Shown: positions 10,865-20,927 of the stretch, piece after piece | Layout of the letters: every line of letters starts with the position of its first letter | Numbering within the stretch: the stretch's first letter is position 1 | NCBI GenBank assembly: GCA_001599935.1 | Contig: BCIJ01000015.1 | Location: 349,191-413,190 of the forward strand | DNA length: 64,000 bases | Direction: 5' to 3' | DNA from: Holtermannia corniformis | Lineage: Eukaryota; Basidiomycota; Tremellomycetes; Holtermanniales | Program-made: the position numbers and the translations under genes | The notes under the pieces: generated by a model | What the model saw: the letters and a program-made list of their open reading frames with translations, nothing else | What the model was told of the DNA's origin: nothing | Databases searched by the model: none

Positions 10865-12004
10865 ACGCCCCTCTGAAAGTCGAAACTTTTCCTTGTCCGC
10901 CTCCATCATCTTGCGCTCCTTTTCTCGCTTGGCGGCCTGTTCGCGGAAGACTGCAATCTGATCGAGCACGACCTCGCGCTGGGCTTCGGGCAGATCACCC
11001 TCGTTGAGGTCTTTGAGGTGACTTGGGACGGCAGCTTGAGCGGCGGCACGGATCTCGGCGGCGGATGGGAGCGCTGCTGCGCTCGTCGATGGGGATGCTT
11101 GAGCGTTGGGATCAGTCAGGAGCTGGACAATGTATGCGATGGATTTGTTCGTCTGCGCGTCGCCCTCGGCGTCGGCCTGTGTGTGTGAGCGGTTTGCACG
11201 AGCAATGGACCATGAACCCACCTCTGTCCGTGGCACCGTTTTTTCGTACTCTGCGAGAAACTCGCTGACTTTGGCATCGGCCTTGACAATGAGCTTTTTC
11301 GAGAGACCTTGTGCGCGGCCCTGGGGCGTCAGGTCGGGCAGTTGGACGCCGTTCAAACAGCGCATGGTGCGCATGACCACGCCGGGGTCTTCAAACAGGG
11401 CATAGCCGAACCCTTGCGGCTTTCCAGTCGCGCCAGCCACGCGCTTGAGCTCGTGCAATGGACCGCAGGCCTGTGAGCGTCAGTGGTGTTTGTGTGGACA
11501 GGGCAAGAACACACATTTAGCAGTGATTTCAGAGTCTCATCGGAGATTCCTGGGGGGATGCCTCCTACGAACAGGGTGCTCGTCTTGACCTCGCGGACGA
11601 AGCCTGGCGCTGCCGGCGTGCTCGGTACGGGCGGGAATGGGCTGCTGGTGGCCCCGATGCCCGGTCGTGGAGGGAGATAGGCTGGTGAGCCTGTCGGGGG
11701 TGGTCTAAATGCCGCTGGTGTCGCAGGTGGTGCGCCGGCTGGGAACGGTGGGTAGCCTGGAGGAAAGCCTGGAGGGTACTGGCCTGGAATGGGCGGTGGG
11801 TATTGATAGCCTGCTGCTGGCGGGGCTGCACCTGGGAACCCGGGNGGNGGGNAAGGTGGGNACGCCGCCCCTGGAGCTGGCGGAAAGCCCGGTGGGGGGA
11901 ACGGCGGATAGCTCTGTCCTGGCGGGTAGGGTGCTGCGAGGGATTAGCAAGGCATGATCGGTGGGCAAGTGTAGAAATTGCGCACGCTGGTTGCCGTTGT
12001 ACAT
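9486..12004 (-). CDS. RBM25: RBM25/Snu71-like splicing factor (RRM + PWI)
   Basis: The gene encodes a U1 snRNP-associated type splicing regulator. A tiny first exon (MYNGNQ) is followed after a short intron by a Pro/Gly-rich region. An RRM comes next, split by an intron: RNP2 in TLFVGGIPPGISDETLKSLL and RNP1 in GKPQGFGYALFEDPGVVMRT. A long charged region with R/E-rich helices carries a poly-Gln tract from a CTG/CAG repeat. The C-terminal PWI domain spans two small exons (VIKTKLQPFVRAKMTEYLGE, ELEDDDLVNFVLEQL, VLEEEAMAFTIALWRQLAFE). Introns 9594-9641 and 9792-9838 are well supported, as are others near 10338-10378 and 10571-10610. Four N bases at 11845-11861 fall in the GC-rich proline segment. 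The domain order matches RBM25; budding yeast Snu71 is the distant counterpart. Confidence 0.9.
10823..10861. repeat. (CTG)13 trinucleotide microsatellite
   Basis: Thirteen uninterrupted CTG units read as CAG codons on the minus strand. They encode a poly-Gln run, extended to 14 by an adjacent CAA, in the charged middle of the RBM25-like protein. Pure CAG runs are prone to length change, so this tract may vary between strains. Confidence 0.95.
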
Positions 12005-12328
12005 GGTGAGACGTCTTGTCCCCGCACTGGTATGCTCGCTCGCAGTGCTGAGAGTGCTTGAGAGATGTTGCAGTCGCTTTGCAGGCGTTCAAGAGCACCC
12101 GATGAGCGGCAGAGATGGATGTGGATGGTGCAGTGCAAACTGGGGGGACCGTCTTCCTCACGGTCCCAACGACGGTAACGATCATCTCGACCGTGTCGAC
12201 AGCATCCAAGACGTCGTGTGCGCTCTCTACACGCCTACAGAGTGTCCCAGCGTACAAGCGAGCAGCGAGATTGCAACCAGCCGCGCATAGTCGGCAGGAC
12301 GTTACAGAGACGCGACGAGAGCTGCACC
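12005..12328. promoter_or_regulatory. Shared divergent promoter, RBM25-like / SFH1
   Basis: The start codons of the two divergent genes are 324 bases apart. Both products act in nuclear gene expression. No specific binding site is claimed. Confidence 0.5.
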
Positions 12329-14168
12329 ATGTCGTACCCAACCCGCCAGCGCCCTCAGCCCAGCAGACTTGGTAGTGCGAGTCAGCCAGCGACTCCAGGC
12401 GCGACAGGCAGCTATCAGGGCCATGCTGCCAGCAGTGGTCAGTTGGCGTCCGGGACATTGCGACGTTGTTGACATTGCGTCTTGCAGTCAACTATGCTCA
12501 ACTGCAGCCTTCCAACGCTCGCACACCGTATGGGAACCCAGGGAACCCAGCGCGTCCGCCGACTGCGTACAACGCATCTACACTCCCACAGCCGCCGACG
12601 TTTCTCCACCCGTCACCATCCGGAGTCTACCCTCCAGGCGACTATCCTCTGCAAGCGTACCCACCGAATCAGCGTACGCGCAGCCAGCAACCGCCGGGCA
12701 ACAATGCACTGCACACGACCTACCCGTCCCGTCTCCGAACCGGCGTGAGCGTCATGGTCCAGCCAGACAAGCTCACCGGCGGCCCGCACGAACGTCACGC
12801 GTTTGAAGCTGGCTTACTGAACCCCGAGGCAGACGCAGGACCGGGCACGGGCACGGGCGCAAGCTCGCCAGCTCCAGGAACTCCACTGACAACCACCGGC
12901 CGTCTGTCACGGCTTGCGAGCTCGCGACGGAATCGCGACGGCATGGTCAACTATACCGAAGGCAACTCGGACGACGACTTTGACTTTGACGAGTCGGGCT
13001 CGGATGAAGATTTCCCGGCCGCTGGTGTGAGGCGCGGACGGGCGCCGAGGGTAGCCAGAGTCGAGGGAACGCCCGTTCAGACACCACAGCAAAAGGAAGC
13101 GGCCAAGATTGCCCGGCGCAAAGCCGAGCTCGAAAAAGGGTGGAGTTGGCTCGGTGAGCGTGCGCCGGCGGACCGTGTGCTTGGTGTGCCGAAACGCAAG
13201 ACGATGCACGTTTATCAGTGAGTCCCTCGCTTTCGTCGCAGCCGGTGCTGACGAGCGCAGCCATGAGGACGAGCTAGCGCAGGAAGCCGAGAAACCCGAG
13301 CTACTCGTGCCCATCACCGTCGAGCTCGTCGTCGAGGGCTTTCGCATCCGAGACGCCTTTCTGTGGAACCTCAACGGTGCGCTCTCGAGCCGCAACGGCC
13401 CGCTGACGGACCACAGAAACGCTCCACACCCCCGAGTCATTCGCCAAGATCTTTTGCGACGACCTCGGGCTCGCACTCGTCCCGTACGCCGAGCAAGTCG
13501 CCGACATGATCCGCGGCCAGATCGAAGAGAACCAAGGTCTTGCCGAGATCGAGGTCGTCCCGGACGTAAGCGACCAAGTGACTGCAGACGATGTCGTCGT
13601 GTTTGCAAACGACGAGATCCTAGAATGCGACCCGCGCAAGCGGAAAGCGATCGAGTCGGACTGCCGGATCATCATCAATGTCGGTGTTTCCCTTTGTTCA
13701 ATACCCGTGCTGACCGCTGCAGCTCGACGTCCAGATCTACATGTACAACCTTCGCGACCGGATCGAATGGGACCTCGCGTCTCCGCTACCGCCATCAATC
13801 TTTGCTACCCACTACTGCACCGAACTCGGTCTGACGGGCGAAGCCGTGCCGCTCATCACGCACGCGATCCACGAAGAGCTTCTCAAACATAAAAAGGACG
13901 CGCTCGAACTCGGCCTGCTAGGTGGCGGAGGGGAAGAGGAGCAGTCGAAGCGCAAGCGCGGCGCGAGGCGACTCGAGGCCGTGTGGCGCGACTGGGGCGA
14001 GAGGGCCGAGTTTGGGCCCGTGCTGGTCGAGATGGATATCTACGAGGTGGACAAGAGAGAGCAGGAGAAGGCTAGGACTGCGAGGTAAGTCTTCAGGATG
14101 ATCACGTTGGTGCTGACTCTTGTAGGCGGATAAAGCGCACGTTGCCGACGGGCAAGAAGCGGCGGTAG
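12329..14168 (+). CDS. SFH1: SNF5/SFH1/SMARCB1-type chromatin remodeller subunit
   Basis: This is a core subunit of a SWI/SNF- or RSC-type ATP-dependent nucleosome remodeller. The N-terminal ~230 residues are Pro/Gln/Ser-rich, then acidic (SDDDFDFDESGSDEDF). The SNF5 domain has the usual two repeats. The first contains ELLVPITVELVVEGFRIRD, AFLWNLNETLHTPESFAKIF and DDLGLALVPYAEQVADMIRG. The second contains LDVQIYMYNLRDRIEWDLAS and FATHYCTELGLTGEAVPLIT. The tail is basic (RRIKRTLPTGKKRR). Five introns are inferred: 12438-12487, 13218-13260, 13377-13416, 13680-13722 and 14085-14125. The family is certain; whether it is the SWI/SNF (Snf5) or RSC (Sfh1) paralog is not, so the symbol is provisional. 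Confidence 0.92.
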
Positions 14169-14265
14169 ACGTGTATCGTACGGTCATTCGCAATGTACGT
14201 TCTCGCGGTTCAAGATCCGATCCATGCAAGTGCAACCTAGTGATACATTGATCCTCGCCCATTGG

Positions 14266-15057
14266 CTATCCCACGAATCGAAAGTTTGCGCTCTGGATGA
14301 TATACTGCGCCCGTCAGTCTCTCCGTTGCCGTCTAGATCGGTGACACAGCGCACCTTTGGCTGCACACCGCCCAAGCCGAGATCGCCCCCGAGTGGGTTG
14401 ACAACAAAGACTTCATGAAACTTGCGAACCTGATTTGGGAATTTCTGGATCGCGTCGCCGTTCGCAGGCGGTGGCAGGACCGAGGGGCCATGCACGACCG
14501 AACCCGAGATGGTAACGAGGAGCGTGGGCAGGTTGTTTGCGTTTTTCGGCACGTCTGAAGGGATCAGGTGTCTGACACGACGCTGCATAGCAAGACGAGC
14601 GTACCGTCCATAGGGTGACAGTCCATACTCTGAACATCATGGCGACTGAGCGGCATGGCGTCGAGGAACGCGTTGAGTGCCGGTCCGCCTTTCAGAGGGT
14701 TCCCGTTCCAGATCACGTCGGCTGTCGGTGCGTACATTTTGACGACCTGAGGCGCCAGGGTGAGTGTTGCGCCGGGCGCACAGAGGTCGGACGTACTTCT
14801 GAACGCCGGGTCGGCTCATCGTACGCTTCATAGTAGACTTGGAAGAATAAGAGCGCTCCTTGGGTCGCAATGTCAATGTTCTCAGACGTCCAGTAGCTGT
14901 GAGGATCGGTTAGCGTGAACAAAGGGATGTCTGTCAGACTGCCACACGGCAGGCCAAAGTGAAAACGGCAGAGCTACGGTGATGATCCCATTGAAAGGGG
15001 ATTGAGAAGGGAAGTGACGCGAGTGTCGACTCACGCTTGACCATTGACGGCCGTCAT
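14266..15057 (-). CDS. NXT1: NXT1/p15 mRNA export factor (NTF2-like)
   Basis: NXT1 pairs with the NXF1/Mex67 receptor to carry mRNA through nuclear pores. The product is a short NTF2-fold protein. After a first exon MTAVNGQA come TSENIDIATQGALLFFQVYY, EAYDEPTRRSE, MYAPTADVIWNGNPLKGGPA, LSRHDVQSMDCHPMD and LPTLLVTISGSVVHGPSVLP. RKFHEVFVVNPLGG and a last exon YIIQSANFRFVG ending at TAG 14266-14268 complete it. This matches the family's conserved ending (…SDCFRFV in animals). Four introns are inferred; the first is about 135 nt, the rest 45-60 nt. Budding yeast replaces this protein with the unrelated-looking Mtr2, so an NXT1-type protein fits a basidiomycete. Confidence 0.9.
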
Positions 15058-15303
15058 CTTGAACCTCGGCCCCGCGTGCACGCTGCTTGCGCTTGGAAAG
15101 CAGAATGACAGGCAGAGCTATGGCCGTCTCGCAGTGATAGCTCTGGTTGATCCCTGGGTCGCCGAGTGCTGTCGTTGCTGCGAGTTGAACCCGAGAGAGG
15201 TGGCCAGCAGCGATGCATGAAGCCGGGAGATGGTCCGTCTTCGGACATCCGAGGTGGCGAAAGTGGCACCTGCGCTGGCGCTCCTCGCGGCTATCCATTG
15301 CGT

Positions 15304-15350
15304 TACATGCTACATACTACATGCTACATGCGACACTGCATGCGACACTG
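15304..15350. repeat. Short tandem repeats TACATGC and CATGCGACACTG
   Basis: Four 7-nt units (TACATGC, one as TACATAC) at 15304-15331 run directly into two perfect 12-nt units (CATGCGACACTG) at 15327-15350. The block lies between the NXT1 start and the stop of the HD-domain gene, so it is in the NXT1 upstream region. Confidence 0.8.
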
Positions 15351-15369
15351 CAGCTGACAGTGAAGCATC

Positions 15370-16315
15370 TCAAGCAGCCTCTGCAAGGGACGCAGCCTCG
15401 TCGTCGAGCGCCGAGAGGAACGCCATGATCTACGGCAATGTCAGCTACCGTCAGCATAAAGTGCCGCAGGATCCTCGACGCTCCTCGACATACCGTCTTG
15501 TGCCGCTTCTCCGCCTCTACTCGTCCATAATCAGTCTACAAACCGCATCAGCATCTCCTCGTTCTATCCTGGCCCACCTTGATTCGATCCCTAACCAGCA
15601 CCAGCTTTTCCCAAAAGTGCTCCTCGGCCGACCCGCCCGTTCCCAACAGTTTCCTTCCCTTGACGGCACTGAACGCTGCACAGCGTAGGATCCCGATCGC
15701 GCCGATCGCATCGAGACGATCGGCGTCTTGGACGGCGTGGAGTTCAGGGCATGTAGCGTGCCATTGTGTCCACCCTGCTCCGGAGGAGTCGGAGCGTAGT
15801 TTGGACTCTGTACTCCAAGAAACGGCGGGGATGATTTGGTAGATTGAATGGATTTGTGCGGGGGTGATGAGCTCGCTGTGGGATTGGAACAGGGGTGAGA
15901 GTAGTGTTGACACTGTTGCGGTCGGTGAGTATTTAGCTAGGGGTCTTAGCGCGATTCGGGCTGCGATAGCGAGGTGATACCATCTGCTTGGTGTCAGCTG
16001 GCTCGGTGAACAAGACAACCCGAGCTGAGGCGTACCAGCCAAGTCGTGGCATAGCGCCGCGAGTTGCACGACCAGCAGGTCCGGCTGCACCTCGAATGAA
16101 CGCGCGATTTTCAGTGCCATACGGCGGACGCGATCGACTGTGGCATGTCAGTATTGCGTTGCCACGTCCAGTGGTACACACCGTGCGCCCAATCGTGCGA
16201 TGGGTCATATCTAAGATGCATCTCAGTCGGGATGATCGAGACGTGCTGTACATGATACATACGCGGCCATGCGCGCCTTGACGAGCTCCTCTGTGTCTCT
16301 AATCAGTGCCGCCAT
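15370..16315 (-). CDS. HD-domain phosphohydrolase
   Basis: This is a small metal-dependent HD phosphohydrolase of the YedJ/HDDC-like group; the substrate is unknown. Spliced sequence starts MAALIRDTEELVKARMAAYD. The metal-binding residues are visible: His in PSHDWAHVDRVRRMAL, His-Asp in LVVQLAALCHDLA, and Asp in AVQDADRLDAIGAIGILR. The C-terminus is reached by two more introns and reads KTDYGRVEAEKRHKT then IMAFLSALDDEAASLAEAA, like other members that end in a helical E(R/K)xxFM segment. The intron after CHDLA is about 105 nt and ends at CCTAG, restoring the frame as AKYSPTATVSTLLSP. At least five introns are present. Confidence 0.85.
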
Positions 16316-16704
16316 GGTGCTGCTCGACCGTCTGCTGGCTGGTTGAGCTCTGAATTCAAGTCGTGACGTGGACAAGCGGCGGATAGGCTTCCGCTCGCGT
16401 GCCTAGCCAAGTCCCCGCGGTGTTATCTCGCACCAAGCCGCCGATCGCCGGGCATGTCCGTATTGGAGCCCCGACTGCCCCAGCGAGACCGGGAGCATTT
16501 TCAAACGATCAGCCTTGACGCAGCGACGGCCAGAGACGCAGTTTAGCGACCGAGCACAGGGAAGGAGAGGGCGCGCGCAGGGAGAGAGCATACGGCAGCG
16601 CACGAGCCTACACTCTCGATCGAGACCAAAGGACGGTCTCACCCCACACGCGCACAGACTCGCGACTGGGGCACCCCACGGAAACCACCAGTGGCAACGG
16701 CGCA
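16316..16704. promoter_or_regulatory. Divergent spacer, HD hydrolase / Nudix
   Basis: These 389 bases separate two divergent start codons. Overlapping ORFs here are shadows without protein-like features. It presumably carries both promoters. Confidence 0.45.
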
Positions 16705-18820
16705 ATGACCCACTCGAGTCGGTCGCCAGCCGAGAGCGAGCAGCGGGCACTGATGGCGCACGGCGTAGAAACAGCAACGACACCAAACTTGCTCTCGGCC
16801 CTGCTCTCGGTCCGCAGCACCCCGCCGAGACTGATCCTCAGTCCGCCGACGCAACCGCGCAGGGCGAGCGTCGCGCTCATCATCAGGTCGGTCGAGGTAT
16901 AGAGCTGTAGCGTCAGATGAGCCGGTGGGAGATTGTCGGCTGCAGCGAACGATCACTGTCTGCTCGACGGTTGCAGCTCTACCTCCATCCCACACTCTAC
17001 TGACCACGCACACAGGCTCAAACCGCCACCCGAGCTGTACATTCCAGACTCGGAGCGCGGCCACAACCTCTCGATCGAAGAGTTTTTCCAACTGCGTCAG
17101 TCGCGCTCGTCACCGCCTCGTCGTCGGAGCCTAACCCACGCAGCATGGGTCTCTCACCCTCTCACGACCCCGGAACTACTCTTCATCCGTCGCCAAACGC
17201 GCCCTTCAGACCGCTGGGGCTCACACATTGCCTTTCCCGGCGGTCGCCAAGACACGGCAGACGACTCGGCACTGTACACGGCCCAGCGCGAGACCTGGGA
17301 GGAGATTGGGATTGATCTCGCAGAAGCAAAGGATTGGACGTTGGTTGGCAGACTGGATGATCGCGAGATTACGACCAGTCTGGGAAAGAGGCTGTTGATG
17401 ATCTTGAGCCCGTTTGGTGCGTGCGGGGGGGGGAGATCAGGGCTGACGGAGGCATAGTGTTTTTGCAGACTTCACCCGTCTCACCACCACCCGAATTACA
17501 GCCGGTACGTGCTCTGCTTCCACGTCTGGTGTTCGTGTTTTCATACCCACGACCGATGCTATGCCGGCTTTGACCACCAGCTTGGCTCGACCTGCACTTG
17601 CACCTGATCCAATCCACCCATCATTCTCTCTCAGCCATCACATTTTCATCTGGGACGACTCGCTAACGCACCACAGTCTGAAGTCGCCTCACTGCACTGG
17701 ATCCCGATCCCACTCCTGATCCCACCGTTCCAGCCCTCGCAATGGTCCCAGATTGAAATCGACATTTCGTCTCGGCTCTCACCGAGGAACAGACTGGTCA
17801 GGCTCGTGCTGAGGGGTTTGGTTGGCACGATGAAGTGAGTTGCTGTGTGTTGCGGCTGCGGATTGGGTCTTGCGCGGGATGGCTTGGCTGCCCGAGGCGA
17901 TACCGTGGCTGCGCACATGACACGGCTAGTGAGGACGGATGCCATGTTGCAGACCTTGCGCTTTCGCCTCGAACCTGTGCCAAACCAAGCTAACATGCAT
18001 AGGTTCGGCGCCGTCCTCCTCCCCGACGAACCAGATCATACAGCCGAAGGCTACCATCCAGACGACTTTGATGCCGCAACGCAAGCCGAGGGCAGTGGCA
18101 GCTGGTATCACCCTCAAGAGAAGAAGCGCGTCTTGCGACTCTGGGGCTTGAGTCTCGGCATGACCCTGTACGTTGTCCATCGTGTGCCAGCCACGCCACA
18201 ACTCAGACACTCAGCGACCTGCTCTCCCACCTCCCGACCGCCGATTCGTCACCGCTCGTCCGTCCAGCCCAACTCGACGACGCCAACAACCCGCTGGAAT
18301 CTCCCGCCGGGTTCGAGATCACGAAACCGTCCAATGCGCTGGAACCGCGCACGCCCGTGACAGTCAGCTCGAGCTTTGAAGATCGGTTCAAGGAACACCA
18401 AGCCAAGACTGAGCCGTTGCCTACAAAAACCAGTGCAAAGGCCAAAGGCAAGGAAAAGGAGAGCAACGTCGTCCGTCGAGGTGTCGGTCCAGGTCTCACG
18501 TATGCTCAACTACCTCCCAATCGTCACGCACTAACGCTCACCCCAGCGCCGTGTTCCCGCGCTTCTCCTACCCAGACGTCAACTTTTGGATCTGGGTCTT
18601 TGGTCGTCGCTACCGCGCCGTCATCCGCGGCTGGGAGGCATCGCTCAAAGGGCCTATCCGGGCCGCCGATCGGCGCACGAATTGGTCCGGCGCAGCGCTC
18701 TCGACGTTTTACTCGGCAGTCAGGCAGGCTCTCGTCGTGGCCATTGTGATCCGTGCCCTCGTGACGGGCGTGCTCGGTGTCGGCGTTGGCTGGTATATGT
18801 TGAGACGACTCGGGGTGTGA
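16705..18820 (+). CDS. Nudix hydrolase with C-terminal membrane tail
   Basis: Nudix enzymes hydrolyse nucleoside-diphosphate-linked compounds. The central region resembles the CoA/ADP-sugar class (NUDT7/Pcd1-like): exon 1 ends RRASVALIIR. Exon 2 continues LKPPPELYIPDSERG, ELLFIRRQTRPSDRWGSHIA, then the Nudix box from FPGGRQDTADDSALY to AQRETWEEIGIDL, which keeps the G-x5-E-x7-REUxEExGU residues. SPFVFLQTSPVSPPPELQP and SEVASLHWIPIPLL follow. Introns include about 16886-17011, 17417-17457 and 17505-17676. Unusually for this family, the protein continues for about 250 residues. There is a linker of low complexity, then VNFWIWVFGRRYRAVIRGWE and a final hydrophobic helix (VVAIVIRALVTGVLGVGVGW). 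The enzyme may therefore be membrane-anchored. The substrate is not predicted. Confidence 0.85.
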
Positions 18821-18968
18821 TGTATATGATGTTTGATGAGGCTCGATGAGGCCTACAAAGGTTCCTCGGCAAGACCAGCCGAGGTGGAGACGATCGGCAG
18901 CCCAATGACCACGTACAAGAGGACACAGCTGCCAGACTTGCCTCTCACCTACTTCCAGTCACTCAGCC

Positions 18969-19260
18969 ATGTCCACTGTCCAATCTGACATATACGCTCT
19001 TGCCAGGACAGCGTCCGCAGCACTGATCCGACTGCAAGACGCCCCAGCGCACTTTGACAACCTCCGATCAGGACGGCACCGTGTTTGAACAATGGGACGC
19101 CGCATGGTCAACCTACGATGCGGACAAGGCAATAGTCAAAGCGGTGGTCGATGCGGACTTGCTGGATGACAACTGGAGATCCGAGTTTGAGAGGGTGACG
19201 GGACTCGCGGAGAGCATGAGAGACAAGAAGCCTTTATCGCGGTTCTTTAGCTCAAAGTAG
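18969..19260 (+). pseudogene. Frameshifted copy of the 19656 small-protein gene
   Basis: ATG 18969 begins MSTVQSDIYALARTASAALI and stays open to TGA near 19083. The rest of the protein is in the next frame (LTTSDQDGTVFEQWDAAWST, then YDADKAIVKAVVDADLLDDN) up to TAG 19258-19260. The composite resembles the product of 19656-19967 in order and spacing: A-L-x-x-L, then T-L-T-T, then W-x-A-A-x-x-T-Y-D-x-x-K-x-x-I. A one-base shift around 19027-19050 is needed. No intron fits, so this is a broken copy or carries a sequencing indel. Confidence 0.5.
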
Positions 19261-19655
19261 TTGGACGATTATCAGTTGATGAGAACGTTCTGCATCGGCT
19301 CGATAGCATCAGATGTATGGTGTAACATTGGCACTGTTGGGTGGGAGACCTTGCACACTGCAGCCCGGTCGAATGCGCGGTACTGAGCAGGCTGGCCACC
19401 ACCGCACCGCCTTCCTTGCTACTTCCTTTCTCTCTTGCTACACGCGGCCGATGTCAGAGTTGCCGACTTTGTAGTCTTTGTCTCTCACAAAGGGCGATCG
19501 CCATACCTACTAGCCGGCGAGCGGCAAACAATCTGTAAGCCGACAGAGTGCTCTTTGATAAAACTCAGCGCAAATTGGTCAGCTGTCTACCGGCATCTCT
19601 GACATGACGCGTATATAACGCTACTCTTGACCGCACAGCGAGTCACAGTGCCATC

Positions 19656-19967
19656 ATGTCGTTGCAACCGAGCGCAGACGAGCAAACCGAACTCGATGCA
19701 GCCCTTGCTGCGCTGCAAAGTCTCACGGCCGTCCATCAGACTTTGACGACGCTCAGCGAGACCAACGTTTTGTGGAGCGAAGCTGAAGGGCACAAGGGAG
19801 ATCGATGGAAGGCAGCCTTGGTAACGTATGATCAAGCCAAGCCCGCCATCGACACGGCTCTGAGCAGTCAAAACTTCCCACCACCCAGAAAGCCTCATTT
19901 TGAGAAACTCATCAGTGAGATCGACACACTGCGTGAGCGTGGATGGTGTCCTGAGCTCAACGCATAG
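19656..19967 (+). CDS. Small helical protein (103 aa), tandem paralog
   Basis: This intact ORF starts MSLQPSADEQTELDAALAAL. It is soluble and helical, with RWKAALVTYDQAKPAIDTAL in the middle and FEKLISEIDTLRERGWCPEL at the end. It is not a family I can name. Its closest relatives are next door: the frameshifted copy at 18969-19260, and the fragment near 20800 whose end (VIEALRAHGWYP) resembles EIDTLRERGWCP. The gene has a TATA-like TATATAA about 45 bases upstream (19611-19618). The repetition suggests local duplication of a lineage-specific gene. Confidence 0.6.
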   Translation: MSLQPSADEQTELDAALAALQSLTAVHQTLTTLSETNVLWSEAEGHKGDRWKAALVTYDQAKPAIDTALSSQNFPPPRKPHFEKLISEIDTLRERGWCPELNA

Positions 19968-20025
19968 GCTGGCGCAGACATAGTATCGATGTAGATCAGA
20001 GCTGCACTCACGAGTCATGTACTAG

Positions 20026-20600
20026 TACGCCGTCCAGAGTCAAGCCTTCAACGACGGCTTCACGACCAGATGTGTTCTGCTTCCGCGAGCAGACCAGAAC
20101 TTTAGTCCGTGGCGCTTTATCCTGACATCGGCATGCATCCCAGGCAAGGTATGCCGCGGTAATCTAGTTGACGCCTTTACCGGTGGTGACCGTCAGGCGG
20201 TCATTGTGAGATTGGTCTTCCCTGCCTGGCATGCTATGGAAACAGAACATGTACAAGCCCTACCTTGCGCCAGCAAGCGACTCGGTCTTGCCCAGCAACC
20301 TGATCCTCTATCACGCTTGCGTGGGGCTGCGCAACGACGTGAGGCTGTCATGAGCTTCTTCGAGGGTCATTCACTACACATCCCAATGCCACTTTGCAGC
20401 GTGTGAGTCCACCCCGAGGTGAGAAGCCCTACCGACTTGAGGAGTCTGAAGATCCAAGCGCAGTACGAGGAACTCGATTGACTGGGCGTTGTGCATGGTT
20501 ATATCCACCTGGACCACATGGTCTGCTCCACTGACAGCCAATAGCACTTTATCAACTCTGCAACAGCGCCGTACCAAGAAATTCGACACCCTTGATCAGG
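20026..20600 (+). pseudogene. Possible decayed protein-kinase-like gene
   Basis: A frame without stops runs from 20026 to 20406 and lacks a good ATG. Further coding-like pieces appear in other frames. One reads LYHACVGLRNDVRLS near 20308. Another, around 20460-20560, reads GVVHGYIHLDHMVC then HFINSATAPYQE, broken by stops. The last piece resembles a kinase catalytic loop and DFG region (HGDIHLDNVV ... FIDFATA), with the catalytic Asp replaced by Tyr and stops inside. The simplest reading is a dead kinase-like gene of the kind common in basidiomycetes. The match is by eye and weak. Confidence 0.3.
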
Positions 20601-20870
20601 GCGGACGTAGGCGATCTTTCGAAATCACACACTCTGCAGCAGGACCTGGTACATCGAGAAGTTGGAGCGCGCCAAGCATATCGAGGCGTGGAAGCGCTAC
20701 AAGCGCAAGCGCAAGGCAATGGTTACACTGCGACCGGGCGACACGCCGATGCTTGGACCTTCGTGAGCATGATCAGCATGCTAGTTCACAAGACGCAAGT
20801 CGAGACGATGATGAGCGTCATCGAGGCGCTGCGAGCGCACGGGTGGTACCCGATGATGGATGACAGTAGT
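20592..20870 (+). pseudogene. Fragment related to the 19656 family
   Basis: The frame ending near 20870 contains VETMMSVIEALRAHGWYPMM, which parallels FEKLISEIDTLRERGWCPEL of the 19656 product. Upstream, another frame reads WYIEKLERAKHIEAWKRYKR, also protein-like, so at least one frame change or small intron (GTGAGC at 20765) separates the two. It runs without a stop into the 3' end of PHR1 on the other strand. I treat it as a decayed third copy or as the 3' end of the adjacent kinase-like remnant. Confidence 0.35.
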
Positions 20871-20927
20871 GCATGTATACACAGCGACTCCAGCATTATA
20901 TACACAGTTGCCTGCCACATCGCCACA

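Noticed and set aside
11565..12491. Minus-strand 308-codon ORF over the RBM25-like 5' end
   Set aside because: It includes the N-containing repeat and reads as low-quality Arg/His/Gln sequence; the spliced RBM25-like frame (MYNGNQ, then Pro-rich, then RRM) explains the region.
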